Shown: positions 22,322 to 24,770 of the stretch, piece after piece
Layout: the number at the start of each line of letters is the position of its first letter
How positions within the stretch are numbered: position 1 is the stretch's first letter
Notes under the pieces: generated by a model
Database searches by the model: none
What the model was told of the DNA's origin: nothing
What the model saw: the letters and a program-made list of their open reading frames with translations, nothing else
Source: an uncultured Balneolaceae bacterium
GTDB lineage: Bacteria; Bacteroidota; Rhodothermia; Balneolales; Balneolaceae
DNA: 24,770 nucleotides
Assembly: GCA_938003885.1 (NCBI GenBank)
Contig: CALKWT010000252.1
Coordinates: 1-24,770 of the forward strand
Direction of reading: 5' to 3'
Translations under genes and position numbers: made by a program

Positions 22322-23059
22322 TCACAATATTATTGCAGCTAATAGAAAGTCTGCCAGGAGCAGGAGAATACAGCCGATGACGGTTGCCTCTGTAGTACTC
22401 TTCCCCACTCCTTCCGCCCCGCCGGCTGCATAATACCCTTTATAACAGGCGACCGAGGTGATAATGAATCCAAATACAAAGGATTTAACGAATCCAAAAG
22501 CGACGTTCCACGGATAGAAAAACATTCTGGCACCTTTTAGAAAATCAGCCGGCGGTACGGTTCCCGAAAAGTAACCTGCTGCGAGCCCCCCTCCGATTCC
22601 AAAAACACTGGCGACAATGTAGAGAACCGGAAACATCAGAATTCCGGCAAGTACGCGCGGCACGACAAGGAAGGAGATAGAATTGAATCCCATCGATTCC
22701 AGGGCATCGATCTGCTCACTGACCCTCATGGTGCCCAGTTCCGTAGCAATACGCGCTCCAACCTTGCCGGCCAGCACCAGCCCCGATATCACGGCTGAGA
22801 GCTCCAGCAGAAGGGATTCCGATACGATAGAGCCAATGGTAGAGAGAGGAATCAGCGCAGAGGCGAGCTGATAGGCGGACTGCAAAGTCATCACCGAACC
22901 CGTAAAGATACCTACCAGCACGATAATCGGGATCGAGTCGGTACCGATTTTTACCAGTTCGTGAAACAGATTTTTCCTGTATGTACTAAACTCTGTTGAT
23001 GAACGAAGCGCCTGATATAACAGGGTAGTGTATCTTCCTAACTCTTTTAGTGCATACAT
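22322..23059 (-). CDS. mlaE: Mla-type lipid ABC transporter permease
   Basis: Integral-membrane permease of the phospholipid transporter. The 245-residue protein is of usual length and has about five to six hydrophobic helices. The MlaE family landmarks are present: IPIIVLVGIFTGSVMTLQSAYQL (43-65), ELSAVISGLVLAGKVGARIATELGTMRVSEQIDALESMG (86-124, the cytoplasmic coupling helix region) and the C-terminal GVGKSTTEATVIG (219-231). The start at 23059 is supported by AAAGGTG about 8 nt upstream. It is the first gene of a tight mlaE-mlaF-mlaD operon, whose promoter must be in the 474-nt divergent region shared with aroC. Confidence 0.95.
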   Translation of the reverse strand: MYALKELGRYTTLLYQALRSSTEFSTYRKNLFHELVKIGTDSIPIIVLVGIFTGSVMTLQSAYQLASALIPLSTIGSIVSESLLLELSAVISGLVLAGKVGARIATELGTMRVSEQIDALESMGFNSISFLVVPRVLAGILMFPVLYIVASVFGIGGGLAAGYFSGTVPPADFLKGARMFFYPWNVAFGFVKSFVFGFIITSVACYKGYYAAGGAEGVGKSTTEATVIGCILLLLADFLLAAIIL

Positions 23060-23111
23060 GCAAAGTACACCTTTCTATATTGTTTACTTTGGATCAATAA
23101 AAACGCCTTGG

Positions 23112-23441
23112 TCAATAGTTCGTACTTTTTTGTAAATCGCTGAATCCAACTCTGATCAGCATCTGATGAACACTTTTCTGAACAGGAGGATGTTTAAAAC
23201 CGTTCTTTATCTGTTTTCCGCCTGGTTGTGATAGTAAATCCATCGTTAGAAAAGTATGTTCCTGCCTATTATTTACAGTGGCACTAAAATCAGACAAAAT
23301 TGCTGGTACTTCATCATCTCCATATCGATGTAACCCCTTTTTCCTGACACACCGGCTATTCCGGGGAGCATACATAACACGTATATTTACAGAGGATAAT
23401 ATATTACGAAACATTTTATCAAAATGTGGATGCGATATCAA
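23112..23441 (-). CDS. doubtful hypothetical ORF
   Basis: A leftward open frame of 109 codons that would start with TTG; internal ATG starts at 23414 or 23375 would give 100 or 87 residues. No ribosome binding site, signal peptide, membrane helix or known motif is seen. The protein is basic and polar, with a middle segment GDDEVPAILSDFSATVNNRQ. It ends 52 nt before the mlaE start, in the same direction. It could be a small real gene or a remnant of a lost one. I do not recognise it. Confidence 0.25.
   Translation of the reverse strand: MISHPHFDKMFRNILSSVNIRVMYAPRNSRCVRKKGLHRYGDDEVPAILSDFSATVNNRQEHTFLTMDLLSQPGGKQIKNGFKHPPVQKSVHQMLIRVGFSDLQKSTNY
23411..23427. promoter_or_regulatory. 17-bp palindrome, operator candidate
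   Basis: ACATTTTATCAAAATGT has perfect 7-bp arms around ATC. It lies about 107 nt before aroC and 352 nt before mlaE, in an AT-rich region. It may be an operator for aroC, or a chance AT-rich palindrome. Confidence 0.3.
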
Positions 23442-23533
23442 TTCACAATTTTATCAGGGCAATTTAAAGCAGATCGTGAGAATATCTGTTATCTTGCTTC
23501 CAAGTATTTTCCAACATCTATGATACGTTACTT

Positions 23534-24727
23534 ATGATACGATATTTTACAGCAGGTGAATCCCATGGGCCGGAACTCACCGGAATTGTGGAGGGAGTGC
23601 CTGCAGGTCTCCGCTTAACCGAAGAAGACATTGAAGCCCATCTGGTGCGCAGGCAACAGGGCTATGGGCGTGGTGGGCGGATGGCTTTTGAAAAAGACAG
23701 AGCGGCCATTCGTTCCGGAGTCCGGTTCAGCAGAACCACCGGGGCACCGATCTCTCTCACCATGGTGAACCGCGCCTACGAAAAAGACAAGAGCAACTGG
23801 CCGAAAGTGATGGCCGCCGCAGGAGAGCGGGGGGATGTGGAACGGATTACGCTGCCGCGGCCCGGCCATGCAGACCTTGTAGGGGTGCAGAAATATCGTT
23901 TTGATGATATCCGTCCGGTTATTGAGCGCTCCAGTGCGCGGGAAACAGCGATGCGGGTTGCCTGTTGCACAGTGGCCAGAATGTTTCTGAAGCAGCTCGG
24001 TATCGAAATTGGCGGCCATGTTCTCCAGATCGGATCGATCGGGTACTCCGGCTGGAAAGCGGTCCGGGACATTGCCGACCCCGTTTATGAAAACGGCAAA
24101 GGTGCTGAAGAGATTTATAAACTGGCTGATGAGTCGGATGTCCGGTGCCTGGATCCCCATCTCAGTGAACAGATGAGGGAAGAGATTAAAATCCGGCGAA
24201 AGGAGGGCACCTCGCTAGGGGGTATCTACGAAATTATTGTCACCGGCCTGCCAGCCGGCCTGGGGAGCTATGTTCATTGGGACCGGAAACTCGACGGGCA
24301 GCTCGCACAGGCCATTATGGGTACCCAAGCTATGAAAGGTGTTGAGATCGGCCTCGGCTTTGAAGCGGGAAAAACACACGGGCATCAGGTGCATGATGAA
24401 ATCATTCATGAGAACGGCTTCGCACGGCGGACCAACCGCGCCGGAGGGATCGAAGGCGGAATGACGACGGGTATGCCGATCATTCTGCGGGGTGTTATGA
24501 AACCGATCCCCACCATGATCAAGCCTCTGCTTACCGCAGATCTGGATACCAAGGAGGAGCAGGAGACCCGTTATGAACGTTCTGATGTCTGCGCCCTGCC
24601 CAGGGCAGTGGTGGTGGCCGAGAGTGTCATCGCACCAGTTCTGGCCAACGCGATACTGGAGAAGTTTGGTGGTGATTCGATGGAGGAAATTCTGGAGCGG
24701 TATCCCGGCCCGGCTCTGAAATCGTAA
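23534..24727 (+). CDS. aroC: chorismate synthase
   Basis: FMN-dependent enzyme of the last shikimate-pathway step, converting 5-enolpyruvylshikimate 3-phosphate to chorismate, precursor of aromatic amino acids and folate. The 397-residue protein is complete and carries the family signatures. GESHG (8-12, with catalytic His11) and RRQQGYGRGGR (39-49) are near the start. Then come RTTGAPI, GHADLVGVQKY with His112, and ERSSARETAMR (131-141). The FMN-binding segment KTHGHQVHDE and RRTNRAGGIEGGMTTGMPI follow. No flavin reductase domain is fused, so reduced FMN must be supplied. The start at 23534 (MIRYFTAGESHG) fits the family. Just upstream, an out-of-frame ATG at 23520 begins the mini-ORF MIRYL, whose TGA overlaps this ATG. 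There is no clear ribosome binding site for either. The gene is divergent from the mla operon, and its sequence is GC-rich compared with the gap upstream. Confidence 0.96.
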   Translation: MIRYFTAGESHGPELTGIVEGVPAGLRLTEEDIEAHLVRRQQGYGRGGRMAFEKDRAAIRSGVRFSRTTGAPISLTMVNRAYEKDKSNWPKVMAAAGERGDVERITLPRPGHADLVGVQKYRFDDIRPVIERSSARETAMRVACCTVARMFLKQLGIEIGGHVLQIGSIGYSGWKAVRDIADPVYENGKGAEEIYKLADESDVRCLDPHLSEQMREEIKIRRKEGTSLGGIYEIIVTGLPAGLGSYVHWDRKLDGQLAQAIMGTQAMKGVEIGLGFEAGKTHGHQVHDEIIHENGFARRTNRAGGIEGGMTTGMPIILRGVMKPIPTMIKPLLTADLDTKEEQETRYERSDVCALPRAVVVAESVIAPVLANAILEKFGGDSMEEILERYPGPALKS

Positions 24728-24770
24728 CCGAGGATGCAGGGCAGATGAGCGCTGCATGGGTGTTGCCTGC

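Larger units (their letters stand above)
23060..23533. other. 474-nt AT-rich divergent region between mlaE and aroC
   Basis: This region separates two divergent genes and should contain both promoters. It is noticeably more AT-rich than its flanks. It includes a weak leftward ORF (23112-23441), an exact 17-bp palindrome at 23411-23427, and a tandem 14-bp near-duplication at the aroC start. No RNA gene is recognised. Confidence 0.4.

Noticed and set aside
1..24770. CRISPR arrays, tRNA or rRNA genes, phage genes
   Set aside because: No regular direct repeats with spacers, no tRNA-like cloverleaf and no phage structural or integrase proteins were seen.

Overview
The window is about 24.8 kb of bacterial chromosome, densely coded, with roughly 45-55% GC by eye. 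It probably comes from the Bacteroidota/Balneolota/Rhodothermota group. The evidence is a TonB-dependent receptor with an N-terminal carboxypeptidase-regulatory domain, an HmuY-type heme-binding lipoprotein, and a MlaD with the C-terminal 'GTIGRLVNDPGMYDNL' signature and long coiled coil typical of that group. Several genes (SDR, cytochrome peroxidase, AhpD-like protein) have strong AGGAG ribosome binding sites, which fits Balneolota/Rhodothermota better than classical Bacteroidia. This assignment is inference; there is no rRNA or marker gene to confirm it.

Layout. 1-1190: arsenate reductase (arsC) and a DUF421/YetF membrane protein on the plus strand, looking more AT-rich than most of the window. 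1197-4299: a leftward block with meso-diaminopimelate dehydrogenase (ddh), a MATE exporter and an AhpD/CMD-like protein. 4655-5200: a PagL-like outer-membrane lipid A deacylase, which shares a convergent hairpin terminator with a leftward di-heme cytochrome c peroxidase lipoprotein (5349-6365). 6745-8164: an SDR dehydrogenase and a methylmalonyl-CoA epimerase on the plus strand, separated by a structured 260-nt gap. 8104-15740: a complete leftward heme-acquisition locus. In transcription order it encodes a TonB-dependent receptor, an HmuY lipoprotein, an HmuS/HemS heme-handling protein, an HmuT periplasmic binding protein, an HmuU permease and an HmuV ATPase. hmuS/hmuT and hmuT/hmuU overlap by 4 nt (ATGA), and the hmuV end overlaps the epimerase gene antisense. 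15929-16537: a divergent gene encoding an IS1595/IS1016-like transposase relative that has lost recognisable catalytic residues. 16618-18337: riboflavin genes ribD-ribE. 18425-20194: a PpiD/SurA-like periplasmic foldase. 20195-20639: a gene-free stretch rich in inverted repeats. 20640-23059: the mlaE-mlaF-mlaD lipid transporter. 23534-24727: chorismate synthase (aroC) on the plus strand.

The heme locus forms a full route. Heme is captured at the surface (HmuY, receptor), handed to HmuT in the periplasm, pumped inward by HmuU/HmuV, and trafficked or degraded by HmuS. The most unusual part is its upstream end. A 188-bp divergent intergenic region separates the receptor from the transposase-derived ORF, and it carries a 19-bp palindrome (ATTTAGACTTAATCTAAAT) resembling DtxR/MntR-family metal-regulator boxes. 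The transposase-like protein keeps its helix-turn-helix and C-terminal family signature but lacks the DDE core. This makes it a candidate transposase turned into a DNA-binding regulator or structural protein, with an 11-bp perfect inverted repeat across its stop codon. This is the strongest candidate in the window for something undescribed.

Other points of interest are a ~130-nt imperfect palindrome at 20288-20419, a tandem duplication of the aroC start, an HmuT with an odd 59-residue N-terminal extension and no canonical heme tyrosine, and a charged insertion inside the receptor's N-terminal domain.
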